This document shows positions 1 through 9,327 of a stretch of 64,000 nt of DNA, one piece after another. A model generated the notes under the pieces. It was not told where the DNA came from, made no database searches, and saw nothing but the letters and a program-made list of their open reading frames with translations. Origin of the DNA: an uncultured Flavobacteriaceae bacterium (GTDB lineage Bacteria; Bacteroidota; Bacteroidia; Flavobacteriales; Flavobacteriaceae). The stretch spans positions 1 through 64,000 of the forward strand of contig CAJWLL010000001.1 of NCBI GenBank assembly GCA_913043275.1, read 5' to 3'. Each line of letters opens with the position of its first letter. Positions within the stretch are counted from its first letter, which is position 1. Both the position numbers and the translations under genes were made by a program.

Positions 1-110
1 ATTTTGATTTTAGTCTTATTCTAGAATGCGGTTTTGTTCCTTTTGACAAGTACAACAAGGAAATTATTGACTTATTTTTACATATAGAAAATAATTTTTC
101 AAATGAATAA
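1..110 (+). CDS. 3' end of an upstream gene (partial)
   Basis: An open frame enters from the left edge (complete codons from base 3) and ends at TAA 108-110. It gives about 35 residues ending in NNFSNE. It overlaps the start codon of the next glycosyltransferase by 8 bases, the same coupling seen between the following genes, so it is probably the previous member of the polysaccharide operon. The visible tail has no motif that identifies a family. Confidence 0.6.
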   Translation, partial: FDFSLILECGFVPFDKYNKEIIDLFLHIENNFSNE

Positions 111-996
111 CAATCCCCTATTTTCTGTAATTCTTCCTAATTACAATCATGGAAGTTTTCTAAAAAATTCTATTGCATCTGTAATTAATCAAGAATTTAC
201 AAATTGGGAATTAATAATTATTGACAACTTTTCTAATGATAACTCAGATGAAATAATTAATTCATTCAAAGATTCTAGGATAAAAATCTTTAAAATTCAA
301 AATAATGGTGTAATTGCAAAATCAAGAAATCTTGGGATAAAAAATGCTAAAGCAAAATGGATTGCTTTTTTAGACAGTGATGATATTTGGTATCCTTATA
401 AATTATCAGAACTAATAAAGCCTTTATATAATGACTATGATGTTGTTTGTTCAAATGAATATCATTTGAACATTTTAAGTGGAGAAAAAAAACCATCTAA
501 ATATTTAATAGAATCAAAAAACGCCTATAAAGAATTATTAATTTTTGGAAATCGTTTGTCAACTTCTTCAACAATTGTCAATAGAGATTTCTTGCTGAAA
601 AATAATTTATTATTTGATGAAAACGTTGATTTCATTACAGTAGAGGATTATGATTTATGGATGCAAATTGCTTTTCTTGGTGGCACTTTTGTTTTTTGCA
701 ATAAATTTTTAGGAGAATATAGAATACACGAAAAAAATAGCTCAAATAATTTTGATTTACATTTTAATAATTTAAAAAAACTATTGATGTATCATATCAA
801 TGAAGTCCAGAATTTCAGCGCAAAAGAAGCATTAATAGATAAAATAAAACCAAGATTAATATATGCATTAATTAAAAGACGGTTTAGTATTAATTTTCGA
901 ATGGGACTTAAATTTTTACTTTTGGAAATATTCAAAATGAAAATCAAAGATTTATATTTCTTTTCAAAATTCATCTTTTCTAAAATATCAACATGA
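103..996 (+). CDS. Family 2 (GT-A) glycosyltransferase
   Basis: Probable inverting glycosyltransferase adding one sugar to a surface polysaccharide repeat unit at the cytoplasmic face of the membrane. The 297-residue protein opens with the nucleotide-binding signature SVILPNYNHGSFL (residues 8-20). The DSDD stretch (residues 91-94) fits the metal-binding DXD motif of GT-A folds. An ED pair near residue 185, followed by WMQ, is the usual place for the catalytic base. No membrane helix is obvious. The start overlaps the preceding frame by 8 bases and the stop overlaps the next start as ATGA, indicating translational coupling. Donor and acceptor sugars cannot be told from sequence. Confidence 0.88.
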   Translation: MNNNPLFSVILPNYNHGSFLKNSIASVINQEFTNWELIIIDNFSNDNSDEIINSFKDSRIKIFKIQNNGVIAKSRNLGIKNAKAKWIAFLDSDDIWYPYKLSELIKPLYNDYDVVCSNEYHLNILSGEKKPSKYLIESKNAYKELLIFGNRLSTSSTIVNRDFLLKNNLLFDENVDFITVEDYDLWMQIAFLGGTFVFCNKFLGEYRIHEKNSSNNFDLHFNNLKKLLMYHINEVQNFSAKEALIDKIKPRLIYALIKRRFSINFRMGLKFLLLEIFKMKIKDLYFFSKFIFSKIST

Positions 997-1844
997 ATTA
1001 TATTAGATACCTGCTTTTTAATATTCTTGACATTTCTTATTATTTTGTAAAGGGTTTAAAGAGGTATGTTTATACAAATTCTTATTCAAATATTAGAATT
1101 TTAATTTATCATGATATTAAGACAAAAAAGCAAATAAAACTTTTTAAAAATCAAATTTTAAGTCTTTCAAAAGATTACGAATTTATTACTCCAGATGAAT
1201 TTGAAAATGGTTTCAAAAATATAAAAACAAAAAAAGATAAATTGTTATTAACTTTTGATGATGGATTTAAATCCAACAGGAAGTTAGCGGACCAAGTTTT
1301 AAATGAGTTTGATATTAAAGCATTATTTTTTATTATTTCGGATTTTATCGGGGTCGAAAAACAGACTTTAAATTACACTAAAATCATTAATAACATTTAT
1401 CCAGATGGGCCAAAAAAAAATGAACTAAGCTTACCTATGGATTATGATGATATTAGGTATTTAATATCTAAAGGACATGTAATTGGATGTCACACTTCTT
1501 CTCATAAAATGTTATCTAAAATCACTTCTATTGGGGATCTAAAAAATCAAATTATATTAAGTAAGGATAAACTAGAAAGTAATTTTAATATTAAAATCAA
1601 ACACTTTGCTTTTCCATTTGGGACATTTGATAGCATAAACCAATCATCTATTAAATTGCTTGATAATAACTTTGATTTTATATATACCGGCTTTAGGGGC
1701 AATAACAAAAAAGCGGCAAAGTTAAATTATAGAGATGCAGTAAATCCTGAAATGAGTTTTATAAGGTTAAAATCTTTTTTAATTGGTAATGCTGACTTTC
1801 TCTATAAAAGAAAATTTAACATTTTAAAAAGTTATTTAAATTGA
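993..1844 (+). CDS. Polysaccharide deacetylase (NodB/CE4-type)
   Basis: Probable metal-dependent N- or O-deacetylase acting on a sugar or polysaccharide intermediate. The 283-residue protein has the carbohydrate esterase 4 motifs. TFDDG (residues 87-91) supplies the base and a metal-binding Asp. HTSSH (167-171) supplies the two metal-binding histidines, and FAFPFG lies further on as the third motif. The N-terminus is hydrophobic but is not a clear signal peptide. It overlaps its neighbours by 4 bases on both sides (ATGA, then TTGA). Loss of an acetyl group fits with the amino-group chemistry suggested by the next gene. Confidence 0.85.
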   Translation: MNYIRYLLFNILDISYYFVKGLKRYVYTNSYSNIRILIYHDIKTKKQIKLFKNQILSLSKDYEFITPDEFENGFKNIKTKKDKLLLTFDDGFKSNRKLADQVLNEFDIKALFFIISDFIGVEKQTLNYTKIINNIYPDGPKKNELSLPMDYDDIRYLISKGHVIGCHTSSHKMLSKITSIGDLKNQIILSKDKLESNFNIKIKHFAFPFGTFDSINQSSIKLLDNNFDFIYTGFRGNNKKAAKLNYRDAVNPEMSFIRLKSFLIGNADFLYKRKFNILKSYLN

Positions 1845-3913
1845 TACCTCAAAGTCCATCAATTAACATATTAACTTTTTTTAATGCAAAAAAAAAGTTT
1901 TGGAATCCAAATCAAAACGAACTTTTTTTTTACTTATCAAGATCATCATGGTCTATTTTTTTTATCTGTCTACTTAGGTTAAAAAAATCAACAAAGAAAA
2001 AAATCAACATTTTTTTACCAGAGTATTTTTGTAAAGACCCTATACCACTTTTAAAAATGGGAAATATAAATATTGTTTATTATGAAATAGATGATGAATT
2101 TTATCCAGACCTACAAAACATCAAAAAAATCTCAGAAAAGGTAACTCCAGATATATTTCTTACAGTTCATTATTTTGGAAAGCCTATTGTGTCTAATGAT
2201 TTAAAAATGTTTTGCATTAAAAACAACTGTTGGTATATTGAAGATGCTACACATTGTATCAAAAGAGATAAAAATATCGGCGACCAAGGAGACTTTGTTT
2301 TGTTTAGCCCTTATAAGCATTTAGCCTTGCCAAATGGGGCTATCTCAATTGTCCGATCTGCTGGGCCTTCTAAATTAAATTTAGAAGATTTTTCTAACAT
2401 TAATATAAATCGATTTTTTAAAACCGAAATTCAAAAATTTGAATCTAATAAAGACTTAATTACAAATGACACTTTTTTTTCATTAAAATGGATATTTAAA
2501 AAATCAATAGTTTCATTAATTAATAAAACTAGCTTACTTAAAAGATTCTATACAAGAAATTATAAAGAAGGATTAAAACTTAATGATCCAGAAGTTAAAT
2601 ATCATTATAAGATATCCTATTTGTCAAAATTCTTGTTGGTTAGATATGATTTAAATAAAATCTCTTATATAATATGCAGAAACCAAAATTTTTTTAAAGA
2701 TGCCTTATCAGATAAAATTAAAATTCATGAGGCTTATAAATTTATCCCAAGCTACTCTTCACTGCCATTATATATGCTTCCAATTAAATTGAATTCTATT
2801 AATGAAGCTATTGATTTAATCAACAAAGGGATTCCAATAGTAAAATGGCCGTTATTTCCAAAAGAATCTTTAAAATCTTCCAAAAAATTTAAAAACATTT
2901 ATTTTATAAGTTTAAATCATACCATAAGTGAAAAATATTTTAAAAGTATTTTTAACCATAAAAGAGATTTAAAAAAGATAAAAATATCAAAATCATCACC
3001 TGAAGAATGTCTTGAAATTGAAGGATTAAATTCTTCGAATATTAATTTAACTCAATCTCCATATTATGGTAAATCTAAATCATACGTTGAGTATAAAGAA
3101 ATTGATTTTTATCAAATAGAAATTATCAATCAACCTGTAGGGTATTTCCAAATTCTAAAGAAAAAATACTTTAATATTATTACTCTTTTAAGAATAAATA
3201 GAGGTCCAATTCTTATTGATAGTATAAGCATAAATGATAGGATAAATATTATATTAAAAATTTTAAAGTTTGGTAATATTTTTAGGTTTAAGATATTATC
3301 AATTACTACAGATTCAAGTTATTTTTCAATTGAAAGCCTTTATTTAAAAGGGTTAAGATCCTTTAGATTAAAATTTACTAATTGGAAATCTAGTTTAATT
3401 TATTTAAATAAATCAATAGAAAACATATTAATTGATTTAAAACCAAAATGGAGAAACTCTCTTAGAAAAGCACTAAAAGAAGAAATAGACATCAACAAGT
3501 CTTCAAAAGCAATTGATATCAATATAGTTTTACAGCATAACATAGAGGATGCCAAGAAAAAAAAGTATAAAGGAATAAATCCTGAAATAATTAATAAAAT
3601 GGTTGAAATTCAATCTTTAAATGAGTGTATTTATGCGTTTAGAGCCGAACATAAAGGTAAAGATGTAGGTGGAATTTTAGTATCAAGACAAAAGAAAAAT
3701 ATTATTTATTTAATAGGATGGTCTTCAAAAGCAGGAAGGAAATTAAATGTTAATTACATTTTACTTTGGGAGGCGATTATTTATTTTAAATCAATTGATT
3801 GTAAAATATTTGATTTGGGAGGCTTGTTTGGAAATGATAGTCCAATTGATTTTTTTAAGCTAGGAATGAATGGAAACTATTATGAAAATAGTGGTGAATA
3901 TATTGCACTATGA
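1841..3913 (+). CDS. DegT-type aminotransferase fused to a FemAB-like acyltransferase
   Basis: A 690-residue two-part protein. Residues 1 to about 350 resemble DegT/DnrJ/EryC1 PLP-dependent aminotransferases: EDATHC contains the PLP-ring Asp (D135), and LFSPYKHLALPNGA contains the probable Schiff-base lysine K159. Residues from about 400 to 690 resemble FemAB/GNAT aminoacyl or acyl transferases, with QSPYYG, VGYFQIL, RINRGPIL, KWRNSLRKA and the late KLGMNG. Inference: the protein could make or bind an amino sugar and acylate its amino group. The only start near the previous gene is TTG at 1841 (TTGA overlap); the next ATG lies far downstream. Separate proteins are the norm for both families. 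Aminotransferase activity is not certain because the N-terminal half is divergent. Confidence 0.72.
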   Translation: MIPQSPSINILTFFNAKKKFWNPNQNELFFYLSRSSWSIFFICLLRLKKSTKKKINIFLPEYFCKDPIPLLKMGNINIVYYEIDDEFYPDLQNIKKISEKVTPDIFLTVHYFGKPIVSNDLKMFCIKNNCWYIEDATHCIKRDKNIGDQGDFVLFSPYKHLALPNGAISIVRSAGPSKLNLEDFSNININRFFKTEIQKFESNKDLITNDTFFSLKWIFKKSIVSLINKTSLLKRFYTRNYKEGLKLNDPEVKYHYKISYLSKFLLVRYDLNKISYIICRNQNFFKDALSDKIKIHEAYKFIPSYSSLPLYMLPIKLNSINEAIDLINKGIPIVKWPLFPKESLKSSKKFKNIYFISLNHTISEKYFKSIFNHKRDLKKIKISKSSPEECLEIEGLNSSNINLTQSPYYGKSKSYVEYKEIDFYQIEIINQPVGYFQILKKKYFNIITLLRINRGPILIDSISINDRINIILKILKFGNIFRFKILSITTDSSYFSIESLYLKGLRSFRLKFTNWKSSLIYLNKSIENILIDLKPKWRNSLRKALKEEIDINKSSKAIDINIVLQHNIEDAKKKKYKGINPEIINKMVEIQSLNECIYAFRAEHKGKDVGGILVSRQKKNIIYLIGWSSKAGRKLNVNYILLWEAIIYFKSIDCKIFDLGGLFGNDSPIDFFKLGMNGNYYENSGEYIAL

Positions 3914-5058
3914 AAAAAATAATTATATCAATTGATTCCACTAGCATAGTAAATACTGGTGGCTTTACACATCTCTATCATCTAATTGTTGATTTTAAAA
4001 AAGAAAAGCATCCTGAAATTGAAAAATTACTCATTTATAGTTCAAAAAATGTGCTGGATAGATTGCCAGATTATGATTTTATTATTAAAAAATCTCATTA
4101 TTTTTTAAACAGAGGAAAGTTTTTTCGTTTACTTTTTCAGCTTTTATTTTTTGATTATTTTCTTAAAAAGAATAAAGTAAATTTTTTGCTTTCAATAACT
4201 GGAGATTATGTAGGTAATTTTAGACCTTACGTTGGAATTTCTCAAAACATGCTTTTGTATGAAAGAGAATTTTGGAAGGAAATAAAAGGGTTAAAGGAGA
4301 AAATCAAATTGTGGATAAATTACAATAGACAAAAAAAATGCTTCAAATCAGCAAAAGGAATAATTTATATTTCAAGATACGCTAAAGAGTATATATCAAA
4401 TGAACTGAACCTTAAAATTAAACCTAGTAAAATAATTCACCATGGAAGTTCACCGATATTTGTAAATAAGAATTTTAAAAAATTAAAACAAAAAAATATA
4501 GCTTATAAGTTTAATTTTATTTATGTTTCTACAATTCATGTTTATAAAAATCAATGGAATGTAATAGATGCAATTTGGAGTTTAAGGCAAAGCGGGTTTG
4601 ACTTATCACTAACTTTAATTGGTCCAATAATCTATGCTCCTTCTGGGAGAAAACTACTTAAAAAAATAAAAGAAAAAGATCCAAATAATCAATTTATTAC
4701 TTACATACCGGAAGTTCCTTATGAAAAGTTACCATCATATTATTCAAATCACGATGCTATAATCTATGCATCTACCTGCGAAAATATGCCGAATATATTG
4801 ATAGAATCAATGGCTTCAGGTTTACCAATAGCATGTAGTAATAAGATGCCCATGCCAGAATTTTTAAAATCTGGAGGCTATTATTTTAATGCAAATTCCA
4901 TTGATTCAATTATTAGAGCAATAAAAGAGCTCTTAAACGATAAACAACCAATTTTAAAAATTGAACAAAATTTAGAATTTATAAAAAATTTAAAGTGGGA
5001 AGAAACATCAAAAAAAACATTTAATTTTATCAAATATATAGCTAATACTAATGTTTAG
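3910..5058 (+). CDS. Family 4 (GT-B) glycosyltransferase
   Basis: Retaining glycosyltransferase of the GT1/GT4 type, probably adding a sugar to the growing polysaccharide repeat. The 382-residue protein has the two-lobed layout of GT-B enzymes. The C-terminal lobe holds FIYVSTIHVYKNQ, LTLIGP, and the donor-binding ENMPNILIESMASGLPI segment with its two glutamates seven residues apart. No signal peptide. It is coupled to the preceding gene by an ATGA overlap and overlaps the next gene by 8 bases. Specificity is unknown. Confidence 0.87.
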   Translation: MKKIIISIDSTSIVNTGGFTHLYHLIVDFKKEKHPEIEKLLIYSSKNVLDRLPDYDFIIKKSHYFLNRGKFFRLLFQLLFFDYFLKKNKVNFLLSITGDYVGNFRPYVGISQNMLLYEREFWKEIKGLKEKIKLWINYNRQKKCFKSAKGIIYISRYAKEYISNELNLKIKPSKIIHHGSSPIFVNKNFKKLKQKNIAYKFNFIYVSTIHVYKNQWNVIDAIWSLRQSGFDLSLTLIGPIIYAPSGRKLLKKIKEKDPNNQFITYIPEVPYEKLPSYYSNHDAIIYASTCENMPNILIESMASGLPIACSNKMPMPEFLKSGGYYFNANSIDSIIRAIKELLNDKQPILKIEQNLEFIKNLKWEETSKKTFNFIKYIANTNV

Positions 5059-6034
5059 AGGATCAACACTTTTAATAACTGGAGGAACTGGTTCATTTGG
5101 GAATGCTGTCTTAAATAAGTTTCTTAATTCAGATCTCTCAGAGATAAGGATATTGTCAAGGGATGAAAAAAAACAGCATGATATGCGGGTTGTTTATAAT
5201 AATCCAAAAATAAAATTTTTTATAGGAGATGTTAGAGATAAAGATAGTATCGTTTCTGCAGTTAAAGGAGTAGATTACATTTTTCACGCAGCAGCTTTAA
5301 AACAAGTACCTTCATGCGAATTTTTTCCAGTAGAAGCTGTAAAGACTAACGTCTTAGGATCGGAAAATGTTCTATCAGTTGCAATAGAAAATAATGTCAA
5401 AAAAGTAATCTGTTTAAGTACAGATAAAGCGGTTTATCCAATTAACGCCATGGGTGTTTCCAAGGCAATGATGGAAAAAGTATTTGTTGCTAAATCTAGG
5501 ACTTCAGATTCAACTGTAATTTGTGGTACAAGATATGGTAATGTAATGGCCTCAAGAGGTTCAATAATACCTCATTTTTATGACCAAATTAAATCTGGAA
5601 AAGATATAACTGTTACTGATCCAACCATGACAAGATTCATGATGACTCTTGATGACGCAGTAAATCTTGTTCTATTTGCTTTTGAGAATGGTAATTCAGG
5701 AGATATTTTTGTTCAAAAATCTCCATCTTCTACAATTGGAGAATTGGCAAAAGCCATGAAAAAAATATATAATTCATCAGTTGAGATTAAAAATATTGGT
5801 ATTCGTCATGCTGAAAAAATGCATGAAACTCTTCTCTCAAGAGAAGAAAGATTAGTTGCCGAGGAACTTGAAAATTATTTTAGGGTACCTGCTGATAATA
5901 GAGACTTGAACTATAACAAGTATTTCTTTGAAGGAAAACAATTTAAAGATTTAGAAGAATACAACTCTTATAATACTCAAAGACTTTCTGAAAAGCAGCT
6001 TATAGATCTATTGGCAAGTATTGGCTACAAATGA
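5051..6034 (+). CDS. wbjB: UDP-GlcNAc 5-inverting 4,6-dehydratase (WbjB/CapE/FnlA type)
   Basis: First enzyme of the UDP-L-FucNAc/UDP-L-QuiNAc route. It converts UDP-GlcNAc to a 4-keto-6-deoxy-L-hexosamine intermediate. The extended short-chain dehydrogenase has the NAD(P) loop GGTGSFG near residue 11 and a NAMGVSKAMMEK segment where Met stands in place of the usual YxxxK tyrosine, as is typical of the CapE/WbjB group. HAEKMHETLLSREE near residue 250 is characteristic of the family. The 327-residue length is normal. The next two genes supply the following steps, which supports this assignment over a generic CapD-like dehydratase. Confidence 0.85.
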   Translation: MFRGSTLLITGGTGSFGNAVLNKFLNSDLSEIRILSRDEKKQHDMRVVYNNPKIKFFIGDVRDKDSIVSAVKGVDYIFHAAALKQVPSCEFFPVEAVKTNVLGSENVLSVAIENNVKKVICLSTDKAVYPINAMGVSKAMMEKVFVAKSRTSDSTVICGTRYGNVMASRGSIIPHFYDQIKSGKDITVTDPTMTRFMMTLDDAVNLVLFAFENGNSGDIFVQKSPSSTIGELAKAMKKIYNSSVEIKNIGIRHAEKMHETLLSREERLVAEELENYFRVPADNRDLNYNKYFFEGKQFKDLEEYNSYNTQRLSEKQLIDLLASIGYK

Positions 6035-6897
6035 AACTACTTATTCTTGGAGCTGATGGAATGATAGGCCATAAAATGGCTAAATCTTTTAGCCATTTTG
6101 ATCTCTATCTAAATTCAAGATCTCATGCCGATTACCTTAAAAAACGCTTTCCAAATTCAACTCATTCTGATTTTGATTTTCTAAATCAAAATGTAGAAGA
6201 TCTTCTTGATAAGTTCTCTCCCGATTACATAATAAATGCAGCAGGGATTACAATTAGACGTGGAGCATCAGACAGCAAAGAAACTAACTTTATAAATTCT
6301 CAATTACCCCAAAAAATTGACTTTTGGTGTAAGGACAACCAAAAAAAACAAATTTATTTTTCAACAGATTGTGTTTTTTTTGGTGATAAAGGAAATTATA
6401 AAGATTTTGATTTACCCGACGCAAAAGAATATTACGGTAGTTCAAAAGGGAAAGGAGAAATAAACTCTAAAAACACACTTACCATAAGGTCTTCAATGAT
6501 TGGAAGAGAAATTTATAATAAGACCGAACTTTTAGAATGGGTAATTTCAAAAAAGAATAAAAAAATCAAGGGGTTTGACAATGTGATTTATTCAGGGGTA
6601 ACAACTTTTTGGATGTCAAATGCTCTTATTGAAATCATTGAAAACTACCCTGATTTACATGGCATATATAATATATCATCTTCACCTATTTCAAAGTTTG
6701 ATTTAATAACTAAAATCAACCATTACTTCAAATTAAATATAGAAATAGAAAGGGAGTCCTCGTATTACTCTAATAAATCCTTAAATTCGGATAGGTTTTT
6801 TTCAGAAACAAAAATTAAAAAACCCAATTGGGACGAGATGCTTTCTGATTTGAATTTAGATAGTGAGAAAAACAATAATTTATACAACCTAAAATGA
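6031..6897 (+). CDS. RmlD-like UDP-sugar 4-ketoreductase (WbvR-like)
   Basis: Short-chain reductase of the RmlD superfamily, expected to reduce the 4-keto group of the product of the upstream dehydratase. GADGMIGH (residues 7-14) is the nucleotide loop, STDCVFFG is the RmlD-like STDxVF motif, and YYGSSKGKGE holds the catalytic YxxxK. At 288 residues it lacks the C-terminal cupin half found in CapF/WbjC (about 370 residues). It therefore fits the WbvR-type reductase of UDP-L-QuiNAc pathways better. It is coupled by ATGA overlaps on both sides. The exact sugar made is an inference. Confidence 0.75.
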   Translation: MKLLILGADGMIGHKMAKSFSHFDLYLNSRSHADYLKKRFPNSTHSDFDFLNQNVEDLLDKFSPDYIINAAGITIRRGASDSKETNFINSQLPQKIDFWCKDNQKKQIYFSTDCVFFGDKGNYKDFDLPDAKEYYGSSKGKGEINSKNTLTIRSSMIGREIYNKTELLEWVISKKNKKIKGFDNVIYSGVTTFWMSNALIEIIENYPDLHGIYNISSSPISKFDLITKINHYFKLNIEIERESSYYSNKSLNSDRFFSETKIKKPNWDEMLSDLNLDSEKNNNLYNLK

Positions 6898-8036
6898 CTA
6901 AAGTAGTTACAATAGTCGGGACTCGACCAGAAATAATTAAGCTCTCACGAGTAATTGCAGAACTTGAAAAACATGTAAATCATATATTGGTTCATACAGG
7001 TCAAAACTACGATTACGAACTAAATGAGATTTTCTTTAATGATCTTGGGGTAAAAAAACCTGACTATTTTCTATACGCTGTTGGTGATTCTACTGCTCAG
7101 ACTATTGGCAATATAATTTCAGAGTCTGATAAGATTTTAGAAAAAGAAAACCCAGATGCTGTTTTACTTTACGGAGATACTAATTCCTGTCTTTCAGTTA
7201 TCTCAGCTAAAAGAAGACAGATACCAATCTTCCATATGGAAGCAGGTAATCGTTGTTTTGATCAAAGAGTTCCTGAGGAATTAAATAGAAAGATAGTAGA
7301 CCATTTGAGTGATATCAACATGCCTTTAACCGAGCAGGCTAGAGATCACCTTATTGCTGAAGGGCTAAGACCTGAAACAGTAATTAAAACAGGGTCTTGC
7401 ATGAAGGAAATACTCCTGCACTACAAAGATAAAATTGAAAGTAGTGATGTTTTAAGTAAACTTAAAATTAAAAAAGGGTGTTATTTTATTGTGTCTTCAC
7501 ATAGAGAAGAAAATGTTGATTATAAAGAAAATTTAACCTCATTTATCGAGAGTTTAAATCAGCTAGTAAAAACATATAATCTTCCGATTATTGTATCAAC
7601 TCACCCTAGAACTAGACAAAGAATTGAAAAATTAAAAAACATCAAAATTGATGATAAAATTCAGTTCTTAAAACCCCTTGGTTTTTTTGATTATGTTAAT
7701 CTTCAGCAAAATTCAAAATGTGTGATTTCTGATAGTGGTACTATCTCAGAAGAGTCTTCAATTCTAGGGTTTCCAGCAATTATGATAAGAGCTGCTCATG
7801 AACGTCCAGAGGGAATGGATGAGGGTTCATTTATAATGTCAGGATTGGATAAAAATAGAATTATTGAATCTGTAAACATGGTTACCAAGCAGTTTGAATC
7901 GGGTAATACTCCAAAAATTGTAGGCGATTATGATGTAGAGAATGTGTCTTTAAAAGTTTCTAGAATCATACTAAGCTATATAGATTATATAAACAGAACT
8001 GTTTGGAAAAAAGATAGCTCCACCAGAATGACATAA
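6894..8036 (+). CDS. UDP-HexNAc 2-epimerase (WbjD/FnlC/WbvD type)
   Basis: Third enzyme of the module, a non-hydrolysing C2 epimerase of the WecB fold that would give a UDP-N-acetyl-L-6-deoxyhexosamine. The 380-residue protein has VGTRPEIIKLS at the N-terminus, YGDTNSC, the HMEAGNRCFDQRVPEE segment characteristic of the WbjD/FnlC branch, SSHREENVD, and SDSGTISEESS binding the UDP diphosphate. It lies directly after the reductase gene (ATGA overlap) and its TAA is followed without a gap by the next ATG. A plain WecB (UDP-GlcNAc to UDP-ManNAc) is possible but less likely in this order. Confidence 0.82.
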   Translation: MTKVVTIVGTRPEIIKLSRVIAELEKHVNHILVHTGQNYDYELNEIFFNDLGVKKPDYFLYAVGDSTAQTIGNIISESDKILEKENPDAVLLYGDTNSCLSVISAKRRQIPIFHMEAGNRCFDQRVPEELNRKIVDHLSDINMPLTEQARDHLIAEGLRPETVIKTGSCMKEILLHYKDKIESSDVLSKLKIKKGCYFIVSSHREENVDYKENLTSFIESLNQLVKTYNLPIIVSTHPRTRQRIEKLKNIKIDDKIQFLKPLGFFDYVNLQQNSKCVISDSGTISEESSILGFPAIMIRAAHERPEGMDEGSFIMSGLDKNRIIESVNMVTKQFESGNTPKIVGDYDVENVSLKVSRIILSYIDYINRTVWKKDSSTRMT

Positions 8037-9236
8037 ATGAAAATTCTATTTATATCTCAATATTTTTATCCAGAGAACTTTAGAATCAATGACCTAGTTT
8101 TTTCTTTAAAAAAAAGGAGTCATGATATTGAGGTATTAACGGGCAAACCTAATTATCCAAAGGGAGATTATTTTAAGGGCTATTCATGGGATAGTCCTAA
8201 AGAAGAAGAAATTGAGGGAATCAAAGTCCACAGAGCAAATTTAATCCTTAGAAAAAAAGGAGGTGGTTTCAGACTTTTTTTAAATTATTTCTCATTTGTA
8301 TTTTTCGCCTTTTTCAAAATATTGAAACTTAAAGGTGATTTTGAAAAAGTTTTTATTTATGCTCCCTCTCCAATTACTGTAGGTATTCTTGGAATTGTAG
8401 CTGCTAAAAAATTTAAGTGTAAGTCCTATTTATGGGTTCATGATCTATGGCCTGAATCTGTTCGAGTGGCAGGTGGCATTAAAAGCAGTATTGCATTGGG
8501 ATTAGTCAATCAAATGACTAAACTGATCTATAGATATACAGATCTGCTTTTAGTCCAATCCCCTGAGTTTAAAACCTATATTAAAAATCAAGGGGTAGCG
8601 GATAATAATATAATTTATTATCCTTATTATGCTGAAGATTTTTATAAAGTAGTTGAGAAGGATGTGCGTTACATTAAGCAATTTCCAAAGGGATTTAATT
8701 TGGTGTTCGCAGGGAATATTGGCGTAGCACAAAGCTTTGATACCATAGTAAGTGCTTTTGAAAAATTAAAGGAGCATGATATAAACTTAGTCGTTCTAGG
8801 AGACGGAAGAGATAAATCAAGAATACAAAAGCAAATTAAAGAAAAAGGGCTAACTGAAAAATTCTATTTTTTAGGGGCTTACCCACCAGAACAAATGCCG
8901 TATTATTTTTCTTGTACGAATGGGCTTTTAATAACGCTAAAAAAAGCTGATATTTTCTCCTTTACGATGCCTGGAAAACTGCAATCTTATCTGGCTTGTG
9001 GTAAACCAATTATAGGGTCATTAGATGGAATTGGAAATAAGATTATTTCTGAATCTAATTCAGGATTTGCCTGTGATGCTGAAAATCATGAGCTTTTGGC
9101 AGAGAATATTCTTAAGCTTTACAATCTTTCAGAAGTTGAAAAAGTTAAGTTATCAAATAATGCCCTGACCTATTTTGAGAATAACTTCAACAAGGAGTAC
9201 CTCTTAGATAGACTAGAACATATATTAGATGAGTAG
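8037..9236 (+). CDS. wbuB: WbuB-like family 4 glycosyltransferase
   Basis: Probable transferase of the L-FucNAc or L-QuiNAc residue made by the three preceding enzymes. The 399-residue GT-B protein starts with ISQYFYPENFRIND, followed by TGKPNYPKGDYF and VHDLWPES, all typical of WbuB homologues. The C-terminal lobe has FAGNIGVAQSFDT and a SFTMPGKLQSYLACGKPI donor-binding region. Its ATG follows the epimerase stop codon with no spacer. It is the last gene of the very AT-rich operon; a hairpin lies about 55 bases after its stop. Confidence 0.85.
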   Translation: MKILFISQYFYPENFRINDLVFSLKKRSHDIEVLTGKPNYPKGDYFKGYSWDSPKEEEIEGIKVHRANLILRKKGGGFRLFLNYFSFVFFAFFKILKLKGDFEKVFIYAPSPITVGILGIVAAKKFKCKSYLWVHDLWPESVRVAGGIKSSIALGLVNQMTKLIYRYTDLLLVQSPEFKTYIKNQGVADNNIIYYPYYAEDFYKVVEKDVRYIKQFPKGFNLVFAGNIGVAQSFDTIVSAFEKLKEHDINLVVLGDGRDKSRIQKQIKEKGLTEKFYFLGAYPPEQMPYYFSCTNGLLITLKKADIFSFTMPGKLQSYLACGKPIIGSLDGIGNKIISESNSGFACDAENHELLAENILKLYNLSEVEKVKLSNNALTYFENNFNKEYLLDRLEHILDE

Positions 9237-9290
9237 ACATCTAGTCTATATTAAAACTTCTCAAATGTTTATAACTTGATTTTAACCTTT

Positions 9291-9327
9291 AAAGGCTCAA
9301 TTGTTGTTTTAAAACAAAAATGCCTTT
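9291..9327. terminator. Stem-loop after the polysaccharide operon
   Basis: Outer arms AAAGGC (9291-9296) and GCCTTT (9322-9327) enclose the perfect palindrome TTGTTTTAAAACAA (9304-9317). The structure sits downstream of the last glycosyltransferase gene and over the stop codon of a small minus-strand remnant, so it could end transcription from either side. No clean T-run follows, so intrinsic termination is uncertain. Confidence 0.35.
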
